A DNA stretch of 64,000 nucleotides, taken from NCBI GenBank assembly GCA_012797975.1, contig JAAZOD010000020.1:62001-126000 (forward strand). The letters are read 5' to 3'. The translations under genes and the position numbers were made by a program. Under the pieces are notes generated by a model that saw only the letters and a list, made by a program, of their open reading frames with translations, did no database searches and was not told where the DNA came from. Below, piece by piece: positions 32,264 through 41,087 of the stretch (positions are counted from its first letter, which is position 1; each line of letters opens with the position of its first letter). This DNA comes from Pelolinea sp. GTDB taxonomy: Bacteria; Chloroflexota; Anaerolineae; Anaerolineales; Anaerolineaceae.

Positions 32264-33028
32264 ATGGATGATCCTATCATTCAGCGGATCAATACGCTCA
32301 ATCGCGAATTCTATCAGACTTTTAGCCATTCCTTTTCTTCCACCCGCGCACTGGTACAGCCGGGAGTGAAACGGATGGCGAGACAATTTCCAAAAGACGG
32401 CGCAGTCCTTGATTTAGGTTGTGGAAATGGCAACCTGATGAAGGTGCTGAACGATCATGGCTTTCAGGGGTTATACGCGGGGGTGGATTTCAGTGAAAAC
32501 CTTATTCATGAAAGCCAGCGTATGCTTCGGAGTTTCAGCGAACCCCCATCCTATCGCGCAGAATTCTTCGTGTTTGACCTAGCACAATCCAAATGGAACA
32601 CCTTTCCGATCCATGAGGATTGGGATGTGATCTGTGCCTTCGCTGTTTTTCATCATATCCCCGGGAAAATGGCGCGCAGCCAACTCTTCCGGAACATTCA
32701 TGCCCTCTTGAAGCCAAGGGCCGAATTCATCTTCAGTGTTTGGCAGCCGCAAAACAGCCGGCGAATGGCGAAACGTTTTGTAAGCTGGGATCTGGTTGGG
32801 ATCGATGCCGATGATGTTGAAGATGGCGATGTTTTGCTGGATTGGAAAGCGGAACAGGCCACAACCCAGAACATTGGCTATCGCTATGTGCATATCTTTC
32901 AACAAGAGGAATTAACAGAGTTGGCTGAGCAAAATGGTTTTTTCATCAAAGACAGCTATTATTCAGATGGTAAAGAAGGGAATATAGGCCTCTATCAAAT
33001 TTGGGAAAAAATATCCGAAAATAAGTAG
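32264..33028 (+). CDS. Class I SAM-dependent methyltransferase, possibly tRNA wobble-uridine (Trm9/ABH8-like)
   Basis: A 254-residue methyltransferase: VLDLGCGNGNLMKVL (motif I), YAGVDFSENLI, the acidic/aromatic EDWDVICAFAVFHHIPG (motif III region) and LLKPRAEFIFSVW. I use the ATG at 32264 because a TATAAT box ends 7 nt before it; the frame extends further upstream but only into elp3. The arrangement of residues (LDLGCGNG, then FHHIP, then FSVW) resembles Trm9/ABH8 methyltransferases that finish mcm5U in eukaryotes. The divergent Elp3 makes a shared tRNA role an attractive but unproven idea. Confidence 0.82.
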   Translation: MDDPIIQRINTLNREFYQTFSHSFSSTRALVQPGVKRMARQFPKDGAVLDLGCGNGNLMKVLNDHGFQGLYAGVDFSENLIHESQRMLRSFSEPPSYRAEFFVFDLAQSKWNTFPIHEDWDVICAFAVFHHIPGKMARSQLFRNIHALLKPRAEFIFSVWQPQNSRRMAKRFVSWDLVGIDADDVEDGDVLLDWKAEQATTQNIGYRYVHIFQQEELTELAEQNGFFIKDSYYSDGKEGNIGLYQIWEKISENK

Positions 33029-33271
33029 TGGATGAAAAAATGATCGGTTGAAAAATTCGGTTGTATGATTAACTTAATGTTTAAAGACATTTCCAAACGA
33101 ATCATTCTATTTTGAGAAAATTCTATCAAAGGAATCAGGAAATTGGAATTGTTTGTATAACTTACGTGTTCATGGAGCTATCGAAGTTTCTCATTCTGTT
33201 CCAATTGCCTAGAAACCCAAAATAATTCAACAGGAAATATGAATTGTTTTACAAAAAGGAGGAGATTTCTA
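33029..33271. other. AT-rich intergenic leader before the symporter gene
   Basis: This 243-nt stretch is clearly richer in A+T than its neighbours. It holds a possible TATAAC -10 box (33156-33161) and an inverted pair AATTGGAA (33141-33148) and TTCCAATT (33199-33206) 50 nt apart. I see no gene or recognisable RNA. Confidence 0.35.
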
Positions 33272-34570
33272 ATGAAAAAACCCCGCTCACTATCTTTTAG
33301 TTATGCCATTGGTATGTTTGGCACTTCCATTCCGATCAACATGCTTAAAACCTACGCGGCTGTTTTCTATGTTGACCGTTTGGGATTGACCACTGTGCAA
33401 TTTTCTCTGATCCTGTTTATCTACACATTCATTGATGCTCTTGATAATCCGATCTATGGTTTTTTGTCTGATCGCACAAATTCTAAATGGGGTAGAAGGC
33501 GCCCCTGGTTAGTGGTCAGTACGCCGCTGTTGGCTCTTTGTCTGATCGCTTTCTATAATCCTCCCATTCAATCGGTAGGAACCACATTGTTTGTTTACTG
33601 CATGATCTTCTATATCCTTACGGGGACCATTGATTCGGTAATCAATGCGAACTACTCTGCCCTTTTTCCGGAGCTTTTCCCTACTGATGAGAGTCGTGCA
33701 AAAACTAACGCTATGCGGCAAGCTTTTCAATTAGTGGCTATGATCATCAGTATTGCACTAACGTCGATGGTAACCAGCGCTATTGGCTACTCCAAAACTT
33801 CCATGATCTATGGCTTGCTGGGGGGAATCATTATCATGTATATGGCGCTTTCCTGTAAAGATGCAGGTATCCGATCGGATGAGGAAAGGCCCCAATTATG
33901 GGACAGCTTAAAAAGTCTTTTTATCAATAAAAAATTCTGGATCGCAGGTTTTACCAATGCATTTTACAGTGCAGCCGTATCGTTGGTGCTGGCAGCGGTT
34001 CCATTCTTTGCCAAGTACACTTTGGGTATTTCAGATAGCCAGCAAACCTTGCTGTTCGGTACAGTTCTGCTGGTTGCAATCGGCTGTGTGGCTATTTGGG
34101 CGGCCATGGTAAAGAAATACTCTTTGATCAAGGTATGGCGGGCGGCTTTGTTTGTGCTGGCACTGGCTTTCATTCCCATGTATTTTGCAAATTCCCTGAC
34201 AATGGCAATCATTTGTGGAGCTTTTGTGGGTTTGGGGATATCCGGCGTTATTGTCACCATGGACTTGATCGGAGCTAAGATCATTGACGAGGACAAGATG
34301 AAATACAATGTACGCCGTGAAGGCATCATCTCCAATGCGCTGGGTTTTATGAATCGTTTGAATGGACTGTTCACCAGTTTTGCTTTCTATCTGGTTTTTG
34401 TCCTTTTTGGATTTGAAAGTGGTACGAACCCCGGCACTCAGCCCGATAATGCTGCACGTTTCTTGCTGACAGTTTTCCCATTAGCTATGATGATTATCAG
34501 CTTCATCTTCTCATTTTTCATTAATTTCAATAAATCCAAAGCCAATGAAGAAGCAGTGAAAGCAAGTTAG
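33272..34570 (+). CDS. GPH-family sugar:cation symporter (MelB-like MFS transporter)
   Basis: A 432-residue membrane protein with about 12 helices. The family motif in the 2-3 loop, DALDNPIYGFLSDRTNSKWG followed by RRRPW, is diagnostic of glycoside-pentoside-hexuronide:cation symporters. It should import a glycoside or uronide with Na+ or H+. I start it at 33272, after a strong AAGGAGGAG; the frame opens at 33239 without a site. An esterase and a PHP protein follow at 15 nt and by ATGA overlap, and a GH38-like protein faces them, suggesting that an acylated oligosaccharide is taken up and processed (inference). Confidence 0.9.
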   Translation: MKKPRSLSFSYAIGMFGTSIPINMLKTYAAVFYVDRLGLTTVQFSLILFIYTFIDALDNPIYGFLSDRTNSKWGRRRPWLVVSTPLLALCLIAFYNPPIQSVGTTLFVYCMIFYILTGTIDSVINANYSALFPELFPTDESRAKTNAMRQAFQLVAMIISIALTSMVTSAIGYSKTSMIYGLLGGIIIMYMALSCKDAGIRSDEERPQLWDSLKSLFINKKFWIAGFTNAFYSAAVSLVLAAVPFFAKYTLGISDSQQTLLFGTVLLVAIGCVAIWAAMVKKYSLIKVWRAALFVLALAFIPMYFANSLTMAIICGAFVGLGISGVIVTMDLIGAKIIDEDKMKYNVRREGIISNALGFMNRLNGLFTSFAFYLVFVLFGFESGTNPGTQPDNAARFLLTVFPLAMMIISFIFSFFINFNKSKANEEAVKAS

Positions 34571-34585
34571 AATGGAGATACAAGC

Positions 34586-35359
34586 ATGGCAGTAATACAT
34601 ATCGATCACCTATCCGAATCTGTTAAAGTGAATATGCCCCTCAATATGATCATTCCCGATCCGGGGCGCATGCAGGATATACCGGTACGAAAGCGGAAGG
34701 TCTTGTATTTGCTGCATGGCCTCAGCGATGATGCCAGCGCCTGGCAGCGCTATACATTCATTGAGACGATCGCAAACGCTTATGGACTGGTTGTGATAAT
34801 GCCATCTGCCGGACGAAGCTTTTATACCGATCAACCCAACGGACAAAATTATTTCACTTACTTAATGGAGGAATTACCCCAGTATCTGGCAGATGTTTTT
34901 TGTCTGAAACCCAAACGGGAAGATACCATGATCGCAGGTATTTCTATGGGTGGATACGGCGCTTTTAAGGCAGCCTTTACGCACCCGGAGCGGTTCTCGG
35001 TTGCTGCTAGCTTTTCAGGAGTGCTGTCACTGGATATTCTGAAAATGAATCCTGACGACCTGCGCTATGAAGAATTCATCTATCTCTTCGGTGATTTAGA
35101 GAAACTCAACGGCAGCGAACATGACCCCGCGGTCTGGTTAAAGCGCGCATCTGCCAATCCATCGGTTTTACCAAAACTGCATATCGTGTGTGGGCGGCAG
35201 GAGGATCTGTATCCATTGAGTCAGATGTATGCAAAAGCGTGCATTTCACTGGGAATCCGGGTGAATTATCATGAGGAGGATGGGAAACATGATTGGTTCT
35301 TCTGGAATGCACAGATCCAGCGCTTGCTCGAAATTGAATTGGGAAACCGTGATCAATGA
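34586..35359 (+). CDS. Esterase of the EstA/feruloyl-acetyl esterase (esterase D) family
   Basis: A 257-residue alpha/beta hydrolase without a signal peptide. The nucleophile Ser120 lies in MIAGISMGGYGAF, the oxyanion region in LYLLHGLSDDASAW, the acid in GRQEDLYP and the His in DGKHDWFFW. This layout matches putative esterases (PF00756) that remove acetyl or feruloyl groups from sugars and S-formylglutathione-type esters. Being cytoplasmic and next to a sugar symporter, it probably deacylates imported oligosaccharides. It overlaps the PHP gene (ATGA at 35356). Confidence 0.87.
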   Translation: MAVIHIDHLSESVKVNMPLNMIIPDPGRMQDIPVRKRKVLYLLHGLSDDASAWQRYTFIETIANAYGLVVIMPSAGRSFYTDQPNGQNYFTYLMEELPQYLADVFCLKPKREDTMIAGISMGGYGAFKAAFTHPERFSVAASFSGVLSLDILKMNPDDLRYEEFIYLFGDLEKLNGSEHDPAVWLKRASANPSVLPKLHIVCGRQEDLYPLSQMYAKACISLGIRVNYHEEDGKHDWFFWNAQIQRLLEIELGNRDQ

Positions 35360-36687
35360 AAATGGAGAATTTGGCTGTTAACACCATCAAAAAGGAAATT
35401 TTTATCGAACATGAAAGGGAAGGGACTTATTTTACCCTTCCTTTTTCCATGCCCGCAGAAACCGAAAGCATAACGCTCACCTATCGGTATACCAGTCACA
35501 TTGAAGAAGAAAAAAAGATCGACGCCGGCCGCTTTGTGGCGAAACCACAGGCCAGTATCATCGATCTGGGATTGATCGCCCCAGATGGAAGGCAGGTGGG
35601 AGCATCGGGTTCCAATAAAACAGAGATCTATATCAGTGAAACCTATGCCACCCCTGGCTATAAGGCCTGTGCTCTGGTCCCCGGCGAATGGCAGATCATC
35701 ATTGGTGCGTATAAAATCGCTGCGGCAGGTGTTGAAGTAACCTACGAGATCACGTTCACTAAAAAAAGCCGACGGCTTTTCAAGGGTGATCTGCATATCC
35801 ATACCTGTGCTTCTGATGGAATCTTCACAGCAGAAGAATTAATGGAGCGGGCACAAAAACTAGGGTTGGATTTCATCGCGATTACCGACCATAACCAAAT
35901 GATTTCTGCCGATGAATTACCAAAAGTACGCGGTTTTAATGTGATCCAAGGCATGGAATATACTCATTTTCTGGGGCACTCCAATTTTTTGGGCGTGGAT
36001 AAACCATACGAGGTTCCATTTATTGCAAACACTTTTGACGAAGTGAGCGCTCGCTTTCATTCAGCTGATGAGCGTGGCGCCCTGATCGTGATCAATCATC
36101 CTTTTCAAGAGCCCTGTGAATTTAAGTTTGATATGATGGAACTTCCATTTCACTGCCTGGAAATATGGAACGGTCCGATGCGCGAATCAAACCTGAAAGC
36201 GATCGAATTATGGCAGAGGTTATTAACTGAAGGGAAAAGAATTCCAATCAGCGGTGGTAGTGATTTTCACAGGGATGATATTCCTTTTCTATTCATGGGT
36301 GGACCAACTACCTGTGTGTATGCCATGTCGAATAGCAGCCAGGATATCCTCACTGCTCTGCGAGAGGGACATGCTTTCATCAGTTATGCACCCAAGGGAC
36401 CCGCGATACAGATAACCGCCGGTGATGCCATCATGGGTGATCAGGTAGAGTGGACGAAAGAACAGAAACTTCAAATAGATGCAGACAATCTGGTGAAAGG
36501 AGATATTCTGCAGATCATCACAGCGACCGAAAAGAAAACGCTGTTGGAAGCTCAATGCGATGGAAGCTGCCATGTATCATACCGTATGCAGGCGCCGGGT
36601 TTCGCCAGGGTTGAAATTGCGCGCGTACTCATCGCTGGGCTGCCCTGGCTGCCTGTTTTAATTTCAAATCCAATTTACTTTGTATAG
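35356..36687 (+). CDS. CehA/McbA-family PHP-domain metallohydrolase
   Basis: A 443-residue protein. An N-terminal beta-sandwich-like region (about 1-138) precedes a PHP domain starting at GDLHIHTCASDG (His147, His149), followed by FIAITDHNQ, a GMEYTH acid ligand, IVINHPFQ and SGGSDFHRDD, all metal-binding motifs. A beta-rich C-terminal region follows. The family includes CehA carbaryl hydrolase and McbA, but most members are predicted phosphoesterases or sugar-related hydrolases of unknown substrate. It is translationally coupled to the esterase, so a carbohydrate-ester function is more likely here than pesticide breakdown. Confidence 0.85.
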   Translation: MKMENLAVNTIKKEIFIEHEREGTYFTLPFSMPAETESITLTYRYTSHIEEEKKIDAGRFVAKPQASIIDLGLIAPDGRQVGASGSNKTEIYISETYATPGYKACALVPGEWQIIIGAYKIAAAGVEVTYEITFTKKSRRLFKGDLHIHTCASDGIFTAEELMERAQKLGLDFIAITDHNQMISADELPKVRGFNVIQGMEYTHFLGHSNFLGVDKPYEVPFIANTFDEVSARFHSADERGALIVINHPFQEPCEFKFDMMELPFHCLEIWNGPMRESNLKAIELWQRLLTEGKRIPISGGSDFHRDDIPFLFMGGPTTCVYAMSNSSQDILTALREGHAFISYAPKGPAIQITAGDAIMGDQVEWTKEQKLQIDADNLVKGDILQIITATEKKTLLEAQCDGSCHVSYRMQAPGFARVEIARVLIAGLPWLPVLISNPIYFV

Positions 36688-36692
36688 CAGAA

Positions 36693-38705
36693 TTATTTTT
36701 CAATAGCCGAATTTGGAAAGCACAAAAGAAATCGAAAGCGGCAATCCTCTTCAAACCACATGGGGAAGTTGGTTCCCCACACGTTATTTAGTAAATTGAA
36801 ATGCATTCCGCCTTTCATGTTGGGTTGTTCATTGGTGAAATTGAGCAATGCGGGCTGCCCGGGCGCGACAAGGGGCGAATCGAGTGCGAGGATTTCCATT
36901 TCTTCAAAGCTGTCTTTACACAAAACACCTTTTCCCGCTGCATGCAGATGCCGGTTGCCATTTTCTACCACATCCAGTGGGGAAATATATTCCCCAAGCT
37001 TTTCAATGCTCCATTGTGCAAACTCAGAATGCCGCGGTTTAAAGGTGAACCAAAAGGCTTCGGGTAAACGACAGGCGGGCTTATTGAACCACTGTAAGTC
37101 AATGCTGACCTTCGCTTCGTTTTGCGGGAAAGTATAGTGCAGGTAAAAATCTAGGGGACAGCCATATTCCTGACTGCAAAGCGGTTCAGCCCGCAAATGG
37201 AATAAAGCTTGCGTAGCAACCGCGGTTGTTTTCATATATTGTTCATCTACCATTGGCTGCCAGAAACGGCTGGGGGCATTGGTGGATTCCATACCTGGTT
37301 TGGTAAAATCCTCCCGGCTCCAATAATTGTTTTGTTCTTCCGGTCGAATGTATTGGTGGAAGAACCGTTCATAATCCTCCGCAGAAAAAGTCTGGTAGCG
37401 CACCAACCCAAGCGGATGGGAATCATCTGCCCAGTTCTTGGCATTGGAAAGATTCAGTAATGAGACAAGCGCACCAGTGGAGGGATCGAATTGGATGGTG
37501 AAATGCGGCAGTTCGATGAGCTTATCAGTGAATATGCCTTTTTCCCAATCTTCAAGCTGCGGACGCGCAGGGCGGATGGCTTGCAGGTGCTGACGGGCGG
37601 AATCAGCGTAAGATGTATCGTTCAATACGTTCACAGCCCCCTGAATATAAGCACGTTTTTCTGCCCAGGAAGATGCAAAAGTGTCAAAATTGGGTCTAGC
37701 ACGAGCTACAGAAAAACTGTCTGCTGAATAATTCTCATGGTCTCGCAAAAAAGTCTTTTCATCCATTCCCCAGGTGTGTTCGGGGATCATCAGCAGAGCG
37801 TTCTGAAAATCTCGAAACCACTTTTGGTCGTGGATCTCAGGGCTTTCAACAAGCCAATGAGTGCGCAAACGTAACAACTCGCGGAACTGACTGACTTTGA
37901 TCGGGTCACTGCCCACACCGTGGATCCAGGTATCTCCGATTTCCTGTGTAACAACAGGTAAATGAGGACGGACCGGTTCAAGTTTTTCTGCAAAATCATT
38001 CAAGGTTGATGCGATAATGTGAGCATGGGGATAGGTAGTTTGTATTTTTTCAAATGCATCCAGCACCTGCTGTGGATTTTGCGGGCCGAGATTATCGATG
38101 GTATGCGCAAATGCTAGTGCATCATCCGTACCTTCGACGAATTTTATGGAACCATAGCCACTTTCAACCATTACAATGATCTCTTTTCCTGAAGGGTGCT
38201 GCCAGCGAAAAAGCGGGGGAACATTAGGGACAGTGGAACCCGGATTGATACCAATATGCAAGAACTTGACGCCTGCATCAACCATAAGAGGAATGATTCC
38301 ACGCGTATGCCCCGGCACATCAGTGAACTTTGCGGCAATAGTACATTTCCCAAAACGGCGATCGAGTTCCTGTGAAATGGATAATCCAAAGCGAAAGAGC
38401 TCCACATCCATCAATTCGGTATGTGTTGTGAAGGGCAGCGCATGCCAGGATATATCTCCTGCCAGGATCGCATTTTCCATTTCTTTGCGCTGAGCAGAAT
38501 TTGCTCGTTCGAGGTATTCATAGATGAGCCAGGAACCGGTGGTCCAGATAAATTTCTCGGTTCTTTCCATGGCGCATATTTTTCGTGCAGTAGCCAACGC
38601 AGCGGGAATGTAATTTGAAAAATAATTTTGAATAACACCAGCAGCAGAATCAGTAAAACCGATATCCAAATGTGTTTTGAAAATGAGATGAATTGTTTGA
38701 CCCAT
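36693..38705 (-). CDS. Large GH38-like (alpha-mannosidase-fold) protein, possibly DUF5054
   Basis: A 670-residue protein. The N-terminus HLIFKTHLDIGFTD places His12 and Asp14 where GH38 enzymes have their zinc-binding His-x-Asp. KFTDVPGHTRGIIPLMVDAG and LFRWQHPSGKEIIVM resemble the GH38 catalytic barrel, and the C-terminal half is beta-rich like the GH38 sandwich domains. I recall proteins like this under DUF5054; the exact activity is unknown. The start at 38705 follows GGGAGAGG; the longer frame runs through the promoter region. It faces the symporter-esterase-PHP operon and ends 5 nt from the PHP stop. No signal peptide, so it acts inside the cell. Confidence 0.72.
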   Translation of the reverse strand: MGQTIHLIFKTHLDIGFTDSAAGVIQNYFSNYIPAALATARKICAMERTEKFIWTTGSWLIYEYLERANSAQRKEMENAILAGDISWHALPFTTHTELMDVELFRFGLSISQELDRRFGKCTIAAKFTDVPGHTRGIIPLMVDAGVKFLHIGINPGSTVPNVPPLFRWQHPSGKEIIVMVESGYGSIKFVEGTDDALAFAHTIDNLGPQNPQQVLDAFEKIQTTYPHAHIIASTLNDFAEKLEPVRPHLPVVTQEIGDTWIHGVGSDPIKVSQFRELLRLRTHWLVESPEIHDQKWFRDFQNALLMIPEHTWGMDEKTFLRDHENYSADSFSVARARPNFDTFASSWAEKRAYIQGAVNVLNDTSYADSARQHLQAIRPARPQLEDWEKGIFTDKLIELPHFTIQFDPSTGALVSLLNLSNAKNWADDSHPLGLVRYQTFSAEDYERFFHQYIRPEEQNNYWSREDFTKPGMESTNAPSRFWQPMVDEQYMKTTAVATQALFHLRAEPLCSQEYGCPLDFYLHYTFPQNEAKVSIDLQWFNKPACRLPEAFWFTFKPRHSEFAQWSIEKLGEYISPLDVVENGNRHLHAAGKGVLCKDSFEEMEILALDSPLVAPGQPALLNFTNEQPNMKGGMHFNLLNNVWGTNFPMWFEEDCRFRFLLCFPNSAIEK

Positions 38706-38735
38706 AATCCTCTCCCTGAGGAAATGCTTTACTGA

Positions 38736-38764
38736 ATCAGAAAAATTTATGATTTTCTTCTGAT
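38736..38764. repeat. Inverted repeat in the leader of the GH38-like gene
   Basis: ATCAGAA (38736-38742) and TTCTGAT (38758-38764) separated by 15 nt, about 30-60 nt upstream of the ATG. It could be an operator or a weak RNA hairpin. Confidence 0.35.
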
Positions 38765-38835
38765 ATTTTATCCTCAATAAGAATATAGATTGGAATTTAT
38801 TTTTGGTTCCGTGAAGTGTAAGAAATACATATTTT

Positions 38836-38864
38836 TTAACAAAATCATGGAAAAACTGTACAAT
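38836..38864 (+). promoter_or_regulatory. Sigma-70 type promoter of the small DAK2-reminiscent gene
   Basis: TTAACA (38836-38841), 17 nt spacer, TACAAT (38859-38864), about 30 nt before the ATG at 38895. Confidence 0.7.
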
Positions 38865-38894
38865 ATAAGAAATGAAAAAAGAAGAGGTAAACCG

Positions 38895-39533
38895 ATGAGT
38901 AGCAATCAATTGGATCTATTGACCATATTCAAAGAAGTTTCCAAGACGATGAAGACCAATCAGAATGCTTTGAATCAGGCAGATGAGTACAACCATGACC
39001 ATGGGGATCATATGGTTGAAATCTTTGAAGTCATCACTGCGGCCATGAAGACGAAAAAAGATGCTGAACCTGCCGAACAACTGGAATATGCTGCTCAATT
39101 GCTGCGACAAAAATCATCCAGCGGATCGGCGAAAACATATGCCAACGGCTTAACCCAGGCTTCCAAACAGATCAGTGGAAAATCATCGATTGATATGAAT
39201 ACGATCCTTCCCTTGTTGCAAACATTGTTAAGTGGCGGAGAAACGACCACAAGCGGTGATAGCGGTGTTCTGGGCGACCTGCTCGGTTCTTTGATGGGAG
39301 GAGGCACCTCCACGACAAAATCTGGCGCAAACGATGGCCTTGATTTAAGCGACCTGCTTGGAGCAGGATTATCCTATATGCAATCCAAGCAAGCAGGCAG
39401 CTCGGATATGGAAGCGTTGTCGAAAGCATTATTGGGAGGTTCGCAATACAACAGCAATCCCTATCGCACCCAATCCGGCGAGTTAATTGCCAATACGGTG
39501 CTGCAAGCTCTAAGCGGTATGATGAGCAAGTAG
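38895..39533 (+). CDS. Cytoplasmic protein with a DAK2/DhaL-reminiscent N-terminal region, function unknown
   Basis: A 212-residue protein with no signal peptide. The N-terminal helical half contains ALNQADEYNHDHGDHMVEIF, which resembles the Mg-ADP-binding Asp motif of the dihydroxyacetone-kinase L domain (D-x5-D-x-D-x-G) but does not match it exactly. The C-terminal half is low-complexity, rich in Gly, Ser and Thr, with LLGSLMGGG and DLLGAGLSYM, reminiscent of DUF937-type proteins. I would not assign an activity. The ATG at 38895 follows AGAGG. It is monocistronic with promoter and terminator. Confidence 0.7.
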   Translation: MSSNQLDLLTIFKEVSKTMKTNQNALNQADEYNHDHGDHMVEIFEVITAAMKTKKDAEPAEQLEYAAQLLRQKSSSGSAKTYANGLTQASKQISGKSSIDMNTILPLLQTLLSGGETTTSGDSGVLGDLLGSLMGGGTSTTKSGANDGLDLSDLLGAGLSYMQSKQAGSSDMEALSKALLGGSQYNSNPYRTQSGELIANTVLQALSGMMSK

Positions 39534-39539
39534 CAATGC

Positions 39540-39577
39540 AGAAAAGCCAATTTGAACAAGAGTTGGCTTTTCTATTT
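39540..39577 (+). terminator. Rho-independent terminator
   Basis: An 11-bp perfect stem (AGAAAAGCCAA with TTGGCTTTTCT, 39540-39550 and 39563-39573) directly after the stop codon, followed by TT-rich sequence. The right arm contains a TTGGCT that could serve as the -35 box of the next gene. Confidence 0.75.
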
Positions 39578-39592
39578 AAACGAACGTATAAT
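39563..39592 (+). promoter_or_regulatory. Promoter of the M20 peptidase gene
   Basis: TATAAT (39587-39592), 18 nt after TTGGCT (39563-39568), which is part of the terminator stem. The ATG at 39621 has a GAGGG site. Confidence 0.55.
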
Positions 39593-39620
39593 CGGTTGAA
39601 TTCAAACATGAGGGAAGATC

Positions 39621-41087
39621 ATGGCATATTTTTTAATGATTCTTGGGATCCTGCTGCTTGTATTTCTCATCATGCTGTTGCGCACACTGCGCTTGACAGG
39701 GAATTATCCGCAAAGTGCCAGCGCTGACCTAATCCGTGTAACTGCACAAAAACCTGCCATTCATCTTTCTGAGGCAATCCAATTCCAAACCATCTCCAAA
39801 TTAAAGATGGAAGAATCCGATGCAACACCCTTCAAAAACTATCACCACTGGCTTGAAAAAACCTATCCGAAAACACATGCGGCCCTTAAAAAGGAAATTA
39901 TCAACCAGCTCAGTCTTCTGTATTGCTGGAAAGGGAGCAATCCGCATCTGCAGCCAGTTCTTTTTGCCAGCCATCTGGATGTGGTACCCGTAGATAAAGC
40001 CACATTGACCGCTTGGCATGCCGATCCTTTTAAAGGAGAGGTCAAGCAAGGTTTTGCCTGGGGACGCGGCGCTCTGGATATGAAGAACCATACGGTGGCG
40101 CTGTTCGAGGCCATGGAAACGCTGGCTGATTCCGGGTTCCAGCCCAAACGGGATATCTATTTTGCCTTCGGCCAGGACGAAGAGATTTCAGGGAAAGAGG
40201 GTGCAAAGAGCATCGCGGCCCTTTTGATGAAAAGAGGAATTCATCTGGCTGCTGTTTTGGACGAAGGCGGCATGATCAGCCATGGTTTGATCCCAGGAGT
40301 GGAGACACCCCTGGCTTTGGTGGGAATTGGAGAAAAAGAATATGTGACAGTCAATCTCTCTGCCAAAGGAACCCCGGGCCATTCCTCCAATCCCCCACGG
40401 CAAACCGCCATCGGCATTCTGGCGCGGGCGATCGCACTGCTGGATGATAACCCATTCAAGGCGCGACCCGAACTGGCCATTACAACATTGCAAAAGATCG
40501 CTTATCTGTTCCCCTTCTCCACCCGTTTTGCATTGTCGAACACCTGGCTGCTGAAGCCCTTGTTGGTCAAGCAATTGGAACGAAAAGTACAGACCAATGC
40601 CCTCATCCGCACCACCCATGCTGCAACCGTGATTCAGGGAGGCATCAAAGATAATGTTCTGCCTGCTGAAGCGCAGGCCAAGATCAACTTTCGGCTTTTG
40701 CCGGGTGATTCTCAGCAAACCGTGCTGAGCCATATTCAAAAAGTCGTGGCTGATCCCAGGGTGAAGGCGGAGATTGACCTGGCAGATGCCTGGGGACCCT
40801 GCAAAGTCTCGGCGGTTGACACATCGGCTTATAACACGCTGGAACTTGTCATCCGCCAGGTATTCGGCGATATCCCGGTCACTCCTTATCTGCTCATGTT
40901 CGCCACCGATGCGCGCCATTACCAAGAGGTCAGCGACCAGCTCTATCACTTCTCTCCTTTGGTCATGGAAGCGGATGATATGAGCAGAATGCATGGGATT
41001 GATGAACGCATCCGTGTCGATGCATTAGTGGGCATGGTGAAGTTTTATGCACGCTTGCTGAAAGTTTGGGGTGAAGCAGAGTTTTAA
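39621..41087 (+). CDS. M20-family metallopeptidase with N-terminal membrane anchor (PM20D1/CPS1-like)
   Basis: A 488-residue zinc peptidase. Residues 3-25 form one membrane helix. Metal-site motifs are FASHLDVVPVD, GRGALDMKN and GQDEEISGKEGAKS; the dimerisation domain holds AKGTPGHSSNPP. The long form with an N-terminal helix matches the carboxypeptidase S/PM20D1 group, which hydrolyses or forms N-acyl amino acids and small peptides. It lies alone downstream of a terminator; its 3' end overlaps the convergent acetyltransferase gene by 4 nt. Confidence 0.9.
   Translation: MAYFLMILGILLLVFLIMLLRTLRLTGNYPQSASADLIRVTAQKPAIHLSEAIQFQTISKLKMEESDATPFKNYHHWLEKTYPKTHAALKKEIINQLSLLYCWKGSNPHLQPVLFASHLDVVPVDKATLTAWHADPFKGEVKQGFAWGRGALDMKNHTVALFEAMETLADSGFQPKRDIYFAFGQDEEISGKEGAKSIAALLMKRGIHLAAVLDEGGMISHGLIPGVETPLALVGIGEKEYVTVNLSAKGTPGHSSNPPRQTAIGILARAIALLDDNPFKARPELAITTLQKIAYLFPFSTRFALSNTWLLKPLLVKQLERKVQTNALIRTTHAATVIQGGIKDNVLPAEAQAKINFRLLPGDSQQTVLSHIQKVVADPRVKAEIDLADAWGPCKVSAVDTSAYNTLELVIRQVFGDIPVTPYLLMFATDARHYQEVSDQLYHFSPLVMEADDMSRMHGIDERIRVDALVGMVKFYARLLKVWGEAEF

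Noticed and set aside
40188-40994. 268-codon minus-strand frame opposite the M20 peptidase gene
   Set aside because: No motif; the plus strand carries all metal-site motifs of M20.
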